Positions 35,583 through 42,883 of a DNA stretch of 64,000 nucleotides are shown one piece after another. Numbering within the stretch: position 1 is the stretch's first letter; each line of letters opens with the position of its first letter. This DNA comes from Primorskyibacter aestuariivivens. Its GTDB lineage: Bacteria; Pseudomonadota; Alphaproteobacteria; Rhodobacterales; Rhodobacteraceae. A program made the position numbers and the translations under genes. The stretch spans positions 1-64,000 of the forward strand of contig NZ_JAQIOZ010000001.1 in NCBI RefSeq assembly GCF_028023675.1, written 5' to 3'. Under the pieces are notes generated by a model. The model had not been told where the DNA came from. It worked only from the letters and a program-made list of their open reading frames with translations, and did no database searches.

Positions 35583-35650
35583 ATACCCAGATACGCGTAG
35601 GGATTACCTACCCAGTCTTTGGTAGGGCTCTACCCAGTGTTTGGTAGAGC
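35583..35650. promoter_or_regulatory. Three tandem TACCCAG boxes upstream of dctP
   Basis: Box B (35607-35626) is CCTACC-N8-GGTAGG and box C (35627-35650) is GCTCTACC-N8-GGTAGAGC; the spacers CAGTCTTT and CAGTGTTT are nearly identical. A weaker box A (TACCCAG at 35584) lies 25 bp to the left. Box centres B and C are 22 bp apart, about two helical turns. This is the layout of a dimeric activator binding cooperatively, 160-230 nt before dctP. The regulator is not in the window. Confidence 0.6.
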
Positions 35651-35658
35651 CGCAGGTG

Positions 35659-36627
35659 TCAGGCGCTCCTGGCGGAGAGTTTGGCCCAGAGCGGCCCGAC
35701 GATTTTTACGCCAATGGGAATCAGTGCCGTGCCCAATGCCAGCCCCAGAACACCGTCCATCGCGGCCTTGGCGATCCATTCGGCCGCCCCGTGCCATGCG
35801 GCATCAAACAGATGCGCAAACCGCACGGCATAGTCATGGATGACATGTTCCGGCCCGTGCCAGCCCATCTCGGCCAGCGAATGCACGATGATCGAGCCCC
35901 CGACCCACAGCATCGCCGCGGTGCCAACGATGGTCAGCCCCTTCATGAAGCCCGGCATCGCCCGGACGATTCCCCGCCCCAGAGCGCGCGTCAGGCCCAG
36001 CCGACCGCGTTCAGCGAGAAACAGCCCCACATCATCCGCCTTCACGATCAATGCCACGGCACCATAGACCGCGACGGTGATCCCCACCGCCACCATGGCC
36101 AATGTGCCCGCCTCCATCCAGAAGGTGCTGGCTGGGATGGCGGCCAGCGCGATGGTCATGATTTCCGCGGAGAGGATAAAGTCGGTCTTGATCGCGCCCT
36201 TGACCTTTTCCTCTTCCAGATGGCCCGGGTCGCCCGTGGCGTGGCTGCCATCCGGCCCGCCATGGCCATGGCCGAAGCCCAGCACATGGGCGACCTTTTC
36301 CGCGCCCTCGAAACACAGATACGCGCCCCCCAGCATCAGCAGCGGCGCAATCATCCATGGCGCAAAGGCCGAGAGCGCAAGCCCGATGGGCAACAGGAAC
36401 ACAAGCTTGTTGATCAGTGAGCCGCGCGCGATGCGCCAGACGATGGGAAGTTCGCGCGCGGGCGCGAAGCCTTGCAGGTATTTCGGCGTCACAGCCGCAT
36501 CGTCGATCACCGCGCCTGCCGCCTTGGCCCCCGCCTTGGCCGCCTGCCCCGCAATGTCATCGACCGAAGCCGCCGCCACCTTGGCAATCCCCGCCACATC
36601 GTCCAGCAAAGCCAGCAAACCGCTCAT
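35659..36627 (-). CDS. DUF808 (YedI-like) inner membrane protein
   Basis: 322 residues. The N-terminal SGLLALLDDVAGIAKVAAAS and VTPKYLQGF..ARELPIVWRI segments identify the DUF808 family; about seven hydrophobic segments follow, with a His/Gly-rich cytoplasmic loop (GFGHGHGGPDGSHATGDPGH). The function of the family is not established. The gene is monocistronic as far as can be seen, reading toward the boxes upstream of dctP. Confidence 0.92.
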   Translation of the reverse strand: MSGLLALLDDVAGIAKVAAASVDDIAGQAAKAGAKAAGAVIDDAAVTPKYLQGFAPARELPIVWRIARGSLINKLVFLLPIGLALSAFAPWMIAPLLMLGGAYLCFEGAEKVAHVLGFGHGHGGPDGSHATGDPGHLEEEKVKGAIKTDFILSAEIMTIALAAIPASTFWMEAGTLAMVAVGITVAVYGAVALIVKADDVGLFLAERGRLGLTRALGRGIVRAMPGFMKGLTIVGTAAMLWVGGSIIVHSLAEMGWHGPEHVIHDYAVRFAHLFDAAWHGAAEWIAKAAMDGVLGLALGTALIPIGVKIVGPLWAKLSARSA

Positions 36628-36792
36628 GACATCCCGTCTCCATCGTTACGCAGGTCGAGGCTTTCCGATCTCGCCCGCCGCCGCAAGTGATTCCCGGGCG
36701 ACCCCGGGTCATGCCGCAGCGCAGCAATATGTTAACGCAATCGCCCGCCCCAGCCGTGAATTCGTTAGCGCCACCATGCGCGCCCCTGCCAC

Positions 36793-36806
36793 GGTTACCG
36801 CTATCA
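36793..36806. promoter_or_regulatory. CceR-like LacI operator upstream of the first gap gene
   Basis: GGTTACCGCTATCA matches 13 of 14 positions of TGNTANCGNTANCA, the consensus I recall for CceR/AkgR-type LacI regulators of central carbon metabolism in alphaproteobacteria. It lies 85 nt before the gap start codon and roughly 65 nt upstream of a plausible start site (TTGCCC at 36832, TTAAGA at 36853), an activating position. The promoter assignment is weak. Confidence 0.5.
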
Positions 36807-36891
36807 TACTGGGAATGTGACGGTTTTTTCTTTGCCCTGACACATTCGCCCGTTAAGACCGCCCCAAGAGCACGCGCAGGAGATTACCAAG

Positions 36892-37896
36892 ATGACTGTT
36901 ACCGTCGGGATCAACGGATTTGGCCGCATCGGCCGCTGCACCCTTTCGCATATTGCCGAAAGCGCCCGCAATGATGTGCAGGTGGTCAAGATCAATGCCA
37001 CCGGCCCGATCGAGACCGCAGCCCACTTGCTGCGCTACGACAGCGTGCATGGCCGCTTCCCCGGCGAGGTGAAAGTGGCGGGCAACACCATGGATCTGGG
37101 TCGTGGCCCGATGGAGGTCATGTCCACCTACAACATGGACGAGCTGGACTGGGGCGGCTGCGATGTCGTTCTGGAATGCACCGGCAATTTCAACGACGGT
37201 CTGAAGGCCAACAAGCATATCGACCGCGGTGCCAAATCGGTGCTGATCTCGGCTCCGGCCAAGAACGTGCAGAAAACCATCGTCTACGGCGTGAACCACC
37301 GCTCGCTCGAAGTGGGCGACACGATGATTTCGAACGGGTCCTGCACCACCAACTGTCTGGCCCCGCTGGCCAAGGTGCTGGACGAGGCCATTGGCATCGA
37401 ACGCGGCATCATGACGACGATCCACTCTTACACCGGTGACCAGCCGACACTGGACCGCCGCCATAAGGATCTCTACCGCGCACGCGCCGGGGCCATGGCG
37501 ATGATCCCCACCTCGACCGGTGCCGCCAAGGCGCTGGGTGAGGTTCTGCCGAACCTCAAGGGCAAGCTGGACGGCACCGCGATGCGCGTGCCCACGCCGA
37601 ATGTCTCGGCCGTGGACCTGACCTTTGAAGCCAAGAAAGACGTGACCGTCGAGAATGTGAACGAAGTGGTGCGCGAAGCCTGCGCCGGTCACATGGGCAT
37701 GGTGATGGCCTATGATCCCGAGCCCAAGGTCTCGATCGACTTCAATCACACGCCGCAAAGCTCGATCTTTGCCCCCGACCAGACCAAGGTTGTCGGCGGT
37801 CGTACCGTGCGCGTTCTGGCATGGTACGACAATGAATGGGGTTTCTCCGTGCGCATGGCCGACGTGGCCGCCGCCATGGGCCGCCTGCTGCATTGA
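36892..37896 (+). CDS. gap: Glyceraldehyde-3-phosphate dehydrogenase, putative NADP-preferring
   Basis: 334 residues, full length. The active site is SNGSCTTNCLAPL with the usual His in TTIHSYTGDQ. Two cofactor-determining sites differ from classical NAD enzymes: the Asp after the second beta strand (NDL in the second copy) is Ala here (KINATGPIE), and the Leu-Pro pair of the S-loop region is Arg-Arg (TLDRRHKD). Loss of the Asp and gain of positive charge favour NADP(H). The enzyme interconverts glyceraldehyde 3-phosphate and 1,3-bisphosphoglycerate in the cytoplasm; an NADP type would suit gluconeogenesis. SD AGGAG lies before the ATG at 36892. Monocistronic with its own terminator. Confidence 0.95.
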   Translation: MTVTVGINGFGRIGRCTLSHIAESARNDVQVVKINATGPIETAAHLLRYDSVHGRFPGEVKVAGNTMDLGRGPMEVMSTYNMDELDWGGCDVVLECTGNFNDGLKANKHIDRGAKSVLISAPAKNVQKTIVYGVNHRSLEVGDTMISNGSCTTNCLAPLAKVLDEAIGIERGIMTTIHSYTGDQPTLDRRHKDLYRARAGAMAMIPTSTGAAKALGEVLPNLKGKLDGTAMRVPTPNVSAVDLTFEAKKDVTVENVNEVVREACAGHMGMVMAYDPEPKVSIDFNHTPQSSIFAPDQTKVVGGRTVRVLAWYDNEWGFSVRMADVAAAMGRLLH

Positions 37897-37933
37897 TCAT
37901 GTAACGAGTTCCAAGACACCTCCACGCAGGAAG

Positions 37934-37960
37934 CGGCGGTCCCCCCGGGGCCGCCGTTTT
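37934..37960 (+). terminator. Terminator of the first gap gene
   Basis: CGGCGG-T-CCCC (37934 on) pairs with GGGG-CCGCCG (ending 37956) with one bulged T, followed by TTTT. It lies 37 nt after the gap stop and just before the convergent LysM gene. Confidence 0.85.
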
Positions 37961-37970
37961 CCTTTGCGGC

Positions 37971-38459
37971 TCAGATATCGTTGCGCGGGATGCGCAGCAC
38001 CTGCCCCGGGAAAATCACGTTCGGGTCGTTCAGGATATGCTGGTTCGCGGCAAAGATCGGCTGAAAATCCCCGGTGCCATATTGGCTTTGCGCAATAGCG
38101 GTGAGCGTATCTCCGGGCTGCACCGTAAAAGGCTGCCAACCCGTGTAGCCCGGCAGGATCATCGGGCCAAACAGCACCGGGATGACAACCGATGGCCCGC
38201 TTTCATTGCCCGTGTCATCGGCAACGGTCAGAAACAGCCGCGAGAGCTGAAACGCATTGCTGGCGGGAATGTCGAACTGACCCTGAAACTGGCGCAGGCC
38301 AAGCGACCCGACCGTAATAAAACCGGTAAACTCGTCATGACCCTCCGAGACCCGGACGGACAATGTTCCCTCGAACGCGGTGGCATTGCCTGAGATCAGA
38401 ATGGACGCGCCAACAAGGTCAAAGGGTTGGGGTTGTTGAATATCAAGTGTAATGGACAT
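37971..38459 (-). CDS. Gmad2-LysM domain protein
   Basis: 162 residues from the ATG at 38459 (MSITLDIQQPQPFDL). Residues 5-95 have the Gmad2 immunoglobulin-like pattern (ISGNATAFEGTLSVRV, FDIPASNAFQLSRLFLTVAD); residues about 112-160 are a LysM peptidoglycan-binding module (FTVQPGDTLTAIAQSQYG, FAANQHILNDPNVIFPGQVL, RIP). There is no signal peptide, which is odd for a LysM protein; it may be exported by another route or act with a partner. Unrelated to the flanking gap genes. Confidence 0.85.
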   Translation of the reverse strand: MSITLDIQQPQPFDLVGASILISGNATAFEGTLSVRVSEGHDEFTGFITVGSLGLRQFQGQFDIPASNAFQLSRLFLTVADDTGNESGPSVVIPVLFGPMILPGYTGWQPFTVQPGDTLTAIAQSQYGTGDFQPIFAANQHILNDPNVIFPGQVLRIPRNDI

Positions 38460-38615
38460 GGTAAAATCACCTTTTGCGTGTTTCACCCCCTTACCCTACG
38501 CCCACTTCCGCATCCGCCAAAGCGCCGCGATGGCCCCCTGCCGGAACGGGCGGTTTTGCGCCTTGCCCCGGACTGCGGGCTTTGGCAGGGTCACAGGCAC
38601 AAGTCGCAGGTGCAT

Positions 38616-38759
38616 ATGACCAACCGGATCGCTTTCTTTCTAGGGCTTTTCATCCTGATCCTGATCGGGGCGGATTACATATTCTTTGGCACCGAGCATT
38701 TTCTGTTTCTGGCCAAGAAGCTTATGGATCTGATTGAATACATCGCCTTCTGGCGCTGA
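38616..38759 (+). CDS. Small single-span membrane protein (47 aa)
   Basis: The frame open from 38427 contains a real small gene beginning at the ATG 38616 (MTNRIAFFLGLFILILIGAD), ending EYIAFWR. One transmembrane segment (residues 5-25) is followed by an amphipathic Lys/Leu segment (FLFLAKKLMDLIEYIAF). From memory, near-identical ~47-50 residue proteins sit beside gap genes in many Rhodobacterales and are sometimes mislabelled as GAPDH. Function unknown. The SD is weak (AGG 5-7 nt before). Confidence 0.65.
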   Translation: MTNRIAFFLGLFILILIGADYIFFGTEHFLFLAKKLMDLIEYIAFWR

Positions 38760-38770
38760 TCTGCGCCGGG

Positions 38771-39088
38771 TCAGTCCACGCGACACTCGATGCCACAGAC
38801 GCTTTCGCCACAATAGGGGCGGCAGGCAATGGCTGGATCTTTGAATGAAATATTCTTGGCCGTCTCGACAAGCTGCTCACGACTCACCCCGGGCAATTCG
38901 AAACTGACGGACATCGGTCCGGTGACGCCGCCATAGCCTTGCCGAATCTCGCTGAAACGCTCCACCAGATCGGAAATACGCTGAGGCACGGCGACGCAGC
39001 TGCAATCGCAACAGCCGTAGTTGCAGCATCCGGCCAGCGCGCTGTTGGCACTCAGCAGAAAGGCAGCGGTCAATACCCATAGTCTCAT
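38771..39088 (-). CDS. Cys-rich exported protein, probable lipoprotein
   Basis: 105 residues from the ATG at 39088. The leader MRLWVLTAAFLLSANSALAG ends in a lipobox LAGC, although cleavage after ALA by signal peptidase I is also possible. The mature N-terminus CCNYGCCDCSC holds six Cys within eleven residues, and the C-terminus CRPYCGESVCGIECRVD holds four more; the middle is a Cys-free amphipathic stretch. The pattern suggests a metal-binding or heavily disulfide-bonded periplasmic protein. No family is recognised. Confidence 0.7.
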   Translation of the reverse strand: MRLWVLTAAFLLSANSALAGCCNYGCCDCSCVAVPQRISDLVERFSEIRQGYGGVTGPMSVSFELPGVSREQLVETAKNISFKDPAIACRPYCGESVCGIECRVD

Positions 39089-39187
39089 TCGTTTGGCTCC
39101 ATCATGGTCCGGGCGGTCAAGAGTGGCACAAACCCCGGCAAAGTCCACACCTTGATCCCGGTTTCCGCCAGGCAGGCGGGGCACCGG

Positions 39188-39225
39188 TTGACTTTCCTTC
39201 GCAAATGTTATTGTTAGCGGTAACA
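39188..39225 (+). promoter_or_regulatory. Promoter -35 and CceR-like operator of the second gap gene
   Basis: TGTTAGCGGTAACA at 39212-39225 matches TGNTANCGNTANCA at all fourteen positions. A good -35 hexamer TTGACT lies at 39188-39193, so the operator covers the -10/start region (hexamer TTGTTA at 39211 with 17-nt spacing), a repressing position. This contrasts with the upstream position at the first gap gene. Confidence 0.65.
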
Positions 39226-39290
39226 GAAACGCAGGGCGCGGCGAAACGAACCTTTCTGCGCCCGTTCATTTTCCGATGCGAGGGAATATC

Positions 39291-40292
39291 ATGGCTGTGA
39301 AAGTCGCCATCAACGGATTTGGCCGGATTGGCCGCAACATCTTGCGCGCGATCATTGAATCGGGCCGCACCGATATCGAAGTGGTCGCGATCAATGATCT
39401 GGGCCCGGTCGAAACAAACGCGCATTTGCTGCAATTCGACTCGGTGCATGGCCGATTCCCCGTCGAGGTCACGACCACCGATGACAGCATCGACGTCGGT
39501 CGCGGTCCCATCGCCGTTACGGCGATCCGCAACCCCGCTGACTTGCCCTGGTCGGATGTGGATGTGGTGCTGGAATGTACCGGCATCTTTACCTCGAAAG
39601 AGGCCTGCCAGGCGCATCTTGAAAACGGCTCCAAGCGGGTCTTGATCTCGGCCCCCGGCAAGGACGCGGACAAGACCATCGTTTTCGGCGTGAACCATGA
39701 CACGCTGACCGCAGACGACCTGATCGTGTCGAACGCCTCCTGCACCACCAACTGCCTGTCGCCGGTGGCCAAGGTGCTGAATGACGCCGTCGGCATCACC
39801 CGCGGCTTCATGACCACCGTGCACAGCTATACCGGCGACCAGCCGACGCTGGATACAATGCACAAGGATCTGTACCGCGCCCGTGCGGCGGCCATGTCGA
39901 TGATCCCCACCACCACCGGTGCGGCGCGCGCTGTTGGTCTGGTCCTGCCGGAACTCAATGGCAAGCTGGACGGCGTGGCGATCCGCGTTCCCACCCCGAA
40001 CGTATCGGTCGTGGACCTGACGTTTGAGGCCGGGCGCGACACCACGGCCGAGGAGATCAACGCCGCCATTCACGCCGCCGCGAGCGGCCCGCTCAAAGGC
40101 GTGCTGGGCGTGACGGATCGCAAGCTGGTCTCGATGGATTTCAACCACGACCCGCATTCCTCGATCTTTGCCACCGACCAGACCAAGGTCATGGACGGCA
40201 ACATGTGCCGCATCCTGAGCTGGTATGACAATGAATGGGGTTTCTCCAACCGTATGGCCGACACAGCGGTGGAAATGGGCAAATATCTCTGA
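39291..40292 (+). CDS. gap: Glyceraldehyde-3-phosphate dehydrogenase, putative NAD-dependent
   Basis: 333 residues from the ATG at 39291 (SD GAGGGA); an in-frame ATG at 39276 is less well placed. Active site [13 protein letters not shown] with His in [10 protein letters not shown]. The Asp that selects NAD over NADP is kept (AINDLGPVE); the S-loop pair is Thr-Met (TLDTMHKD). About 60 percent identical by eye to the first copy at 36892. Glycolytic direction is likely. Followed by its own terminator at 40315. Confidence 0.96.
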   Translation: MAVKVAINGFGRIGRNILRAIIESGRTDIEVVAINDLGPVETNAHLLQFDSVHGRFPVEVTTTDDSIDVGRGPIAVTAIRNPADLPWSDVDVVLECTGIFTSKEACQAHLENGSKRVLISAPGKDADKTIVFGVNHDTLTADDLIVSNASCTTNCLSPVAKVLNDAVGITRGFMTTVHSYTGDQPTLDTMHKDLYRARAAAMSMIPTTTGAARAVGLVLPELNGKLDGVAIRVPTPNVSVVDLTFEAGRDTTAEEINAAIHAAASGPLKGVLGVTDRKLVSMDFNHDPHSSIFATDQTKVMDGNMCRILSWYDNEWGFSNRMADTAVEMGKYL

Positions 40293-40314
40293 TCCCACCG
40301 CCCCCCTGAACACG

Positions 40315-40343
40315 AAAAGCCTCGCCTCACCGCGGGGCTTTTT
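40315..40343 (+). terminator. Terminator of the second gap gene
   Basis: AAAAGCCTCG (40315-40324) pairs with CGGGGCTTTT (40333-40342) with one G-T pair, 23 nt after the stop, and the 3' arm itself supplies the T-tract. Confidence 0.85.
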
Positions 40344-40524
40344 CATTTCAAAACGAGCTCTTGAACGGCGACATGCAGGCAGTGCACCGCTATGCGATAT
40401 ATGCAGGGCGCATCTGCGCAAAGCGCAGTTGTTCTGCGCCGCAGCATGATTATGTTTGAGCTATCAGGACGTCAACGAAGCGCCTGAGAGACAAATGAAC
40501 GTTTAGCCAGGAAAGGAACACCTG

Positions 40525-40689
40525 ATGTTCGACATGATCACAACCCTGCGCACCCGCCTTGAGAAGCACGCGGCCTATCGCCGGACTGTCAATGAAATCA
40601 AGCACATGCCTATCGAAACGGCACTTGATCTGGACATCTATCAGGGCGATGCCGAACGCATCGCGGCACGGGCGGTCTACGGCCGCTGA
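40525..40689 (+). CDS. DUF1127-like small Arg-rich protein (54 aa)
   Basis: A 54-residue ORF beginning MFDMITTLRTRLEKHAAYRR, too short for most ORF callers. The region KHAAYRRTVNEIKHMPIETA followed by a short acidic helix (DLDIYQGDAERIAARAVYGR) matches the DUF1127 pattern of Rhodobacterales; relatives elsewhere bind RNA or take part in stress and phosphate regulation. SD AGGAAAGGA is strong. It has its own terminator 39 nt after the stop. The 232 nt upstream hold the gap terminator and no other gene. Confidence 0.8.
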   Translation: MFDMITTLRTRLEKHAAYRRTVNEIKHMPIETALDLDIYQGDAERIAARAVYGR

Positions 40690-40727
40690 GCCACATCAAG
40701 ACACCCGCGTAAGACGTTGAAATAAAC

Positions 40728-40752
40728 AAGCCGCCCTTATCCCGGGCGGCTT
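40728..40752. terminator. Bidirectional terminator between DUF1127 and coaD
   Basis: AAGCCGCCC (40728-40736) pairs perfectly with GGGCGGCTT (40744-40752). TTTCTGTTT follows on the plus strand; on the minus strand CTTGTTTATTT follows, so it can serve both convergent genes. Confidence 0.85.
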
Positions 40753-40774
40753 TCTGTTTGTCGAACCGACTGCC

Positions 40775-41266
40775 TCACCCGAACCGGGCGGTCAGTGCCT
40801 CTTTCACTGGAGGGGTAACGAATTTCGACACATCCCCGCCCAGACGGGCGATCTCCTTGACCAGTTTTGACGCAATCGCCTGATGCCGCGCCTCGGCCAT
40901 GAGGAACACGGTTTCAACCGTATCATCCAGCGCCCGGTTCATGCCGACCATCTGAAATTCATACTCGAAATCCGCCACCGCGCGCAGACCGCGGATGATC
41001 ACGCTTGCGCCCACATCCTTGGCGCAGTCAATGAGCAGGTTTTCGAACGGATGGGCAATGATCTCGGTCCCGGTCTGTTCCGACAGCTTGGCGCATTCCG
41101 CCTCGATCATCGCGACGCGCTCTTCGAGCGAGAACAAAGGCCCCTTGTCGCGGTTGATCGCCACGCCAATGACCAGCCGGTCCACCAACAGCGCCGCGCG
41201 GCGGATAATGTCGATATGGCCCAAGGTGATGGGGTCGAAAGTGCCGGGATATAGGCCGATGCGCAT
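40775..41266 (-). CDS. coaD: Phosphopantetheine adenylyltransferase
   Basis: 163 residues, full length. The nucleotidyltransferase motif TLGHIDI (T/HxGH) near residue 15, IRGLRAVADFEYEFQM near 90 and SKLVKEIARLGGDVS are diagnostic. It makes dephospho-CoA from 4'-phosphopantetheine and ATP, the penultimate step of CoA synthesis, in the cytoplasm. Neighbours are unrelated. Confidence 0.97.
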   Translation of the reverse strand: MRIGLYPGTFDPITLGHIDIIRRAALLVDRLVIGVAINRDKGPLFSLEERVAMIEAECAKLSEQTGTEIIAHPFENLLIDCAKDVGASVIIRGLRAVADFEYEFQMVGMNRALDDTVETVFLMAEARHQAIASKLVKEIARLGGDVSKFVTPPVKEALTARFG

Positions 41267-41368
41267 GGGCGTGCTCTGGGTTTGGTGAGGTCGCGGGTTC
41301 GGGCGCCAAGCAACACGAGCCGCCGCAAAAGTGCAACCCGCATATTGCCGCGCCGCAGCGCCGGAGGC

Positions 41369-41803
41369 TCAATGCCCCATGATCATCCCTTGCAGCGCGT
41401 CTTTTTCCATCGCCAGTTCAGACAGGCGCGCCTTGACCACGTCACCCAGTGTGATGAGCCCGATCAGCTTGCCCTCTTCCACCACCGGCATGTGGCGGAA
41501 CCGCCCTTCGGTCATGCGCGCCAGCACGCTGTCCGCACGCTCGTCGCGGGTGGTGGTTTGCAACTCGGACGTCATGTAATCCGACACTTTGTCAGACAAG
41601 CAGGTCGCACCACGCCGCGCCAGTTCCCGCACGATGTCACGCTCAGACAGGATGCCGTCCGCCGTACTGCCATCGGCAGAGATCACCACGGTCCCGATCC
41701 TCTTGTCGGCTAGAATGCCCGCTGCCTCTGACACCAGCGTCCCGGGCTTCACCGTGACGACCGTGTCGTCGGCTTTCGATTTCAGGATCTGATGGACCAG
41801 CAT
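41369..41803 (-). CDS. Tandem CBS domain protein
   Basis: 144 residues consisting of two CBS motifs and nothing else: VSEAAGILADKRIGTVVISA...GILSERDIVRELA (about 25-70) and ADSVLARMTEGRFRHMPVVE...GLITLGDVVKARL (about 90-135). Such proteins bind adenine nucleotides and regulate partners. No neighbour suggests which partner. Confidence 0.92.
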   Translation of the reverse strand: MLVHQILKSKADDTVVTVKPGTLVSEAAGILADKRIGTVVISADGSTADGILSERDIVRELARRGATCLSDKVSDYMTSELQTTTRDERADSVLARMTEGRFRHMPVVEEGKLIGLITLGDVVKARLSELAMEKDALQGMIMGH

Positions 41804-41887
41804 TTTCGCACTCCTTGCCGTAGCTTATGAGCCCAGCTTTCCCCCAAGACCTGCAACTGTCAAGCAATGCGGAAGTCGCAAGCTGCG

Positions 41888-42781
41888 TCAATCCAGCGCC
41901 TCAAGCCGTGCGACCTCGGCCCGCATGCCCGCCACTAGCGCCGCCGCAAACCGGTTCATCCGGTCCAGTCGCCGGTCATCGGCGTGCCGGACAAGGTAGA
42001 AGGACCGTGTCAGCGACACCTCATCGGTCAGGATCTTGCGCAGGCCCGGCGCGGCGGGCAGCGCGAAATCATGCACCACGCCAACCCCGCCCCCCTGCCG
42101 CAGCCAGTTGAGCTGAACCGAAACGGAATTGGACGCCAGATCAACCTGTTCCAACCCCATTTCCGAAAGGTAGTCCAATTCGCGGTCAAAGATCATGTCG
42201 GAGATATAGCCCACCAGCCGGTGAGTGCTCAGACTATCGAGCCCGGTAATCGGGGCGGCATCCGCCAGATAGGCGTCACTTGCGGCAAGATGCAGGTGGT
42301 AATCAGTGATTTTCTGCACGCTGAGCCGTCCGGCACTTGGCGGGCTGACCGAAATGGCCATGTCGGCCTCGCGCTTGGACAGGTTGACGACACGCGGCTG
42401 GGCAAGAATCTGGATCTCAAGCTCTGGATTCTCGCGCGCGATAGCGGCGCAGACCTGGGGCAGCAGGAAATTGGCGCAGCCATCGGGCGCACCGATGCGG
42501 ATTTGCCCAGACAGCCGCCCGGTCTGGCCCGCCAGCGCCTCGGATGCGGCTTGCGTGGCCTGTTCAGTGCGTTCCGCATGGGGCAAAAGCCGCTGCCCCG
42601 CCTCGGTGAGCGCATAGCCCTGCGGGGACTTGGCAAAGAGCGGCTGGCCCAATTTTTGTTCAAGCCGCGCCACACGCCGCCCCACCGTGGCCGGATCAAT
42701 ACGCAATGCACGCCCGGCCGCGGACAGGCTTTCATGCCGCGCCACCGCCAGAAAAATGCGGATATCATCCCAGGAGTCCAT
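41888..42781 (-). CDS. LysR family transcriptional regulator
   Basis: 297 residues. The N-terminal winged helix-turn-helix (FLAVARHESLSAAGRALRID, ATVGRRVARLEQKLGQPLF) is followed by a LysR effector domain. It is divergent from mmsA with 102 nt between start codons, so mmsA is the probable target; the inducer might be an intermediate of valine or inositol catabolism. The DSWDDIRIFLAVARH opening is typical of AbgR/GcvA-like members. Confidence 0.92.
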   Translation of the reverse strand: MDSWDDIRIFLAVARHESLSAAGRALRIDPATVGRRVARLEQKLGQPLFAKSPQGYALTEAGQRLLPHAERTEQATQAASEALAGQTGRLSGQIRIGAPDGCANFLLPQVCAAIARENPELEIQILAQPRVVNLSKREADMAISVSPPSAGRLSVQKITDYHLHLAASDAYLADAAPITGLDSLSTHRLVGYISDMIFDRELDYLSEMGLEQVDLASNSVSVQLNWLRQGGGVGVVHDFALPAAPGLRKILTDEVSLTRSFYLVRHADDRRLDRMNRFAAALVAGMRAEVARLEALD

Positions 42782-42790
42782 GACTCATCC

Positions 42791-42834
42791 TTGCAAAAAT
42801 GCAAAACCTCTTTGGCAGATTGCCGCTTTATAGA
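42791..42834 (+). promoter_or_regulatory. Candidate LysR site and mmsA promoter
   Basis: TTGCA-AAAA-TGCAA at 42791-42804 is a short palindrome just above the lysR start, and TATAGA at 42829-42834 is a good -10 for mmsA with no matching -35. The palindrome centre would be near -43, consistent with activator-dependent transcription. A third ATTGCAA lies at 42841. Tentative. Confidence 0.35.
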
Positions 42835-42883
42835 GCGAAATTGCAAGCCTAGGATGGCCTCAACTCAGGAGGAGGACGATTCC

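Noticed and set aside
35583-35650. Transcription terminator of the DUF808 gene
   Set aside because: The hairpins are short, tandem, lack T-tracts and share spacer sequence, which fits protein-binding sites better.
41984-42883. N-terminal extension of mmsA through the lysR gene
   Set aside because: The real mmsA begins at 42884 with a strong SD; the extension is antisense to LysR coding sequence.
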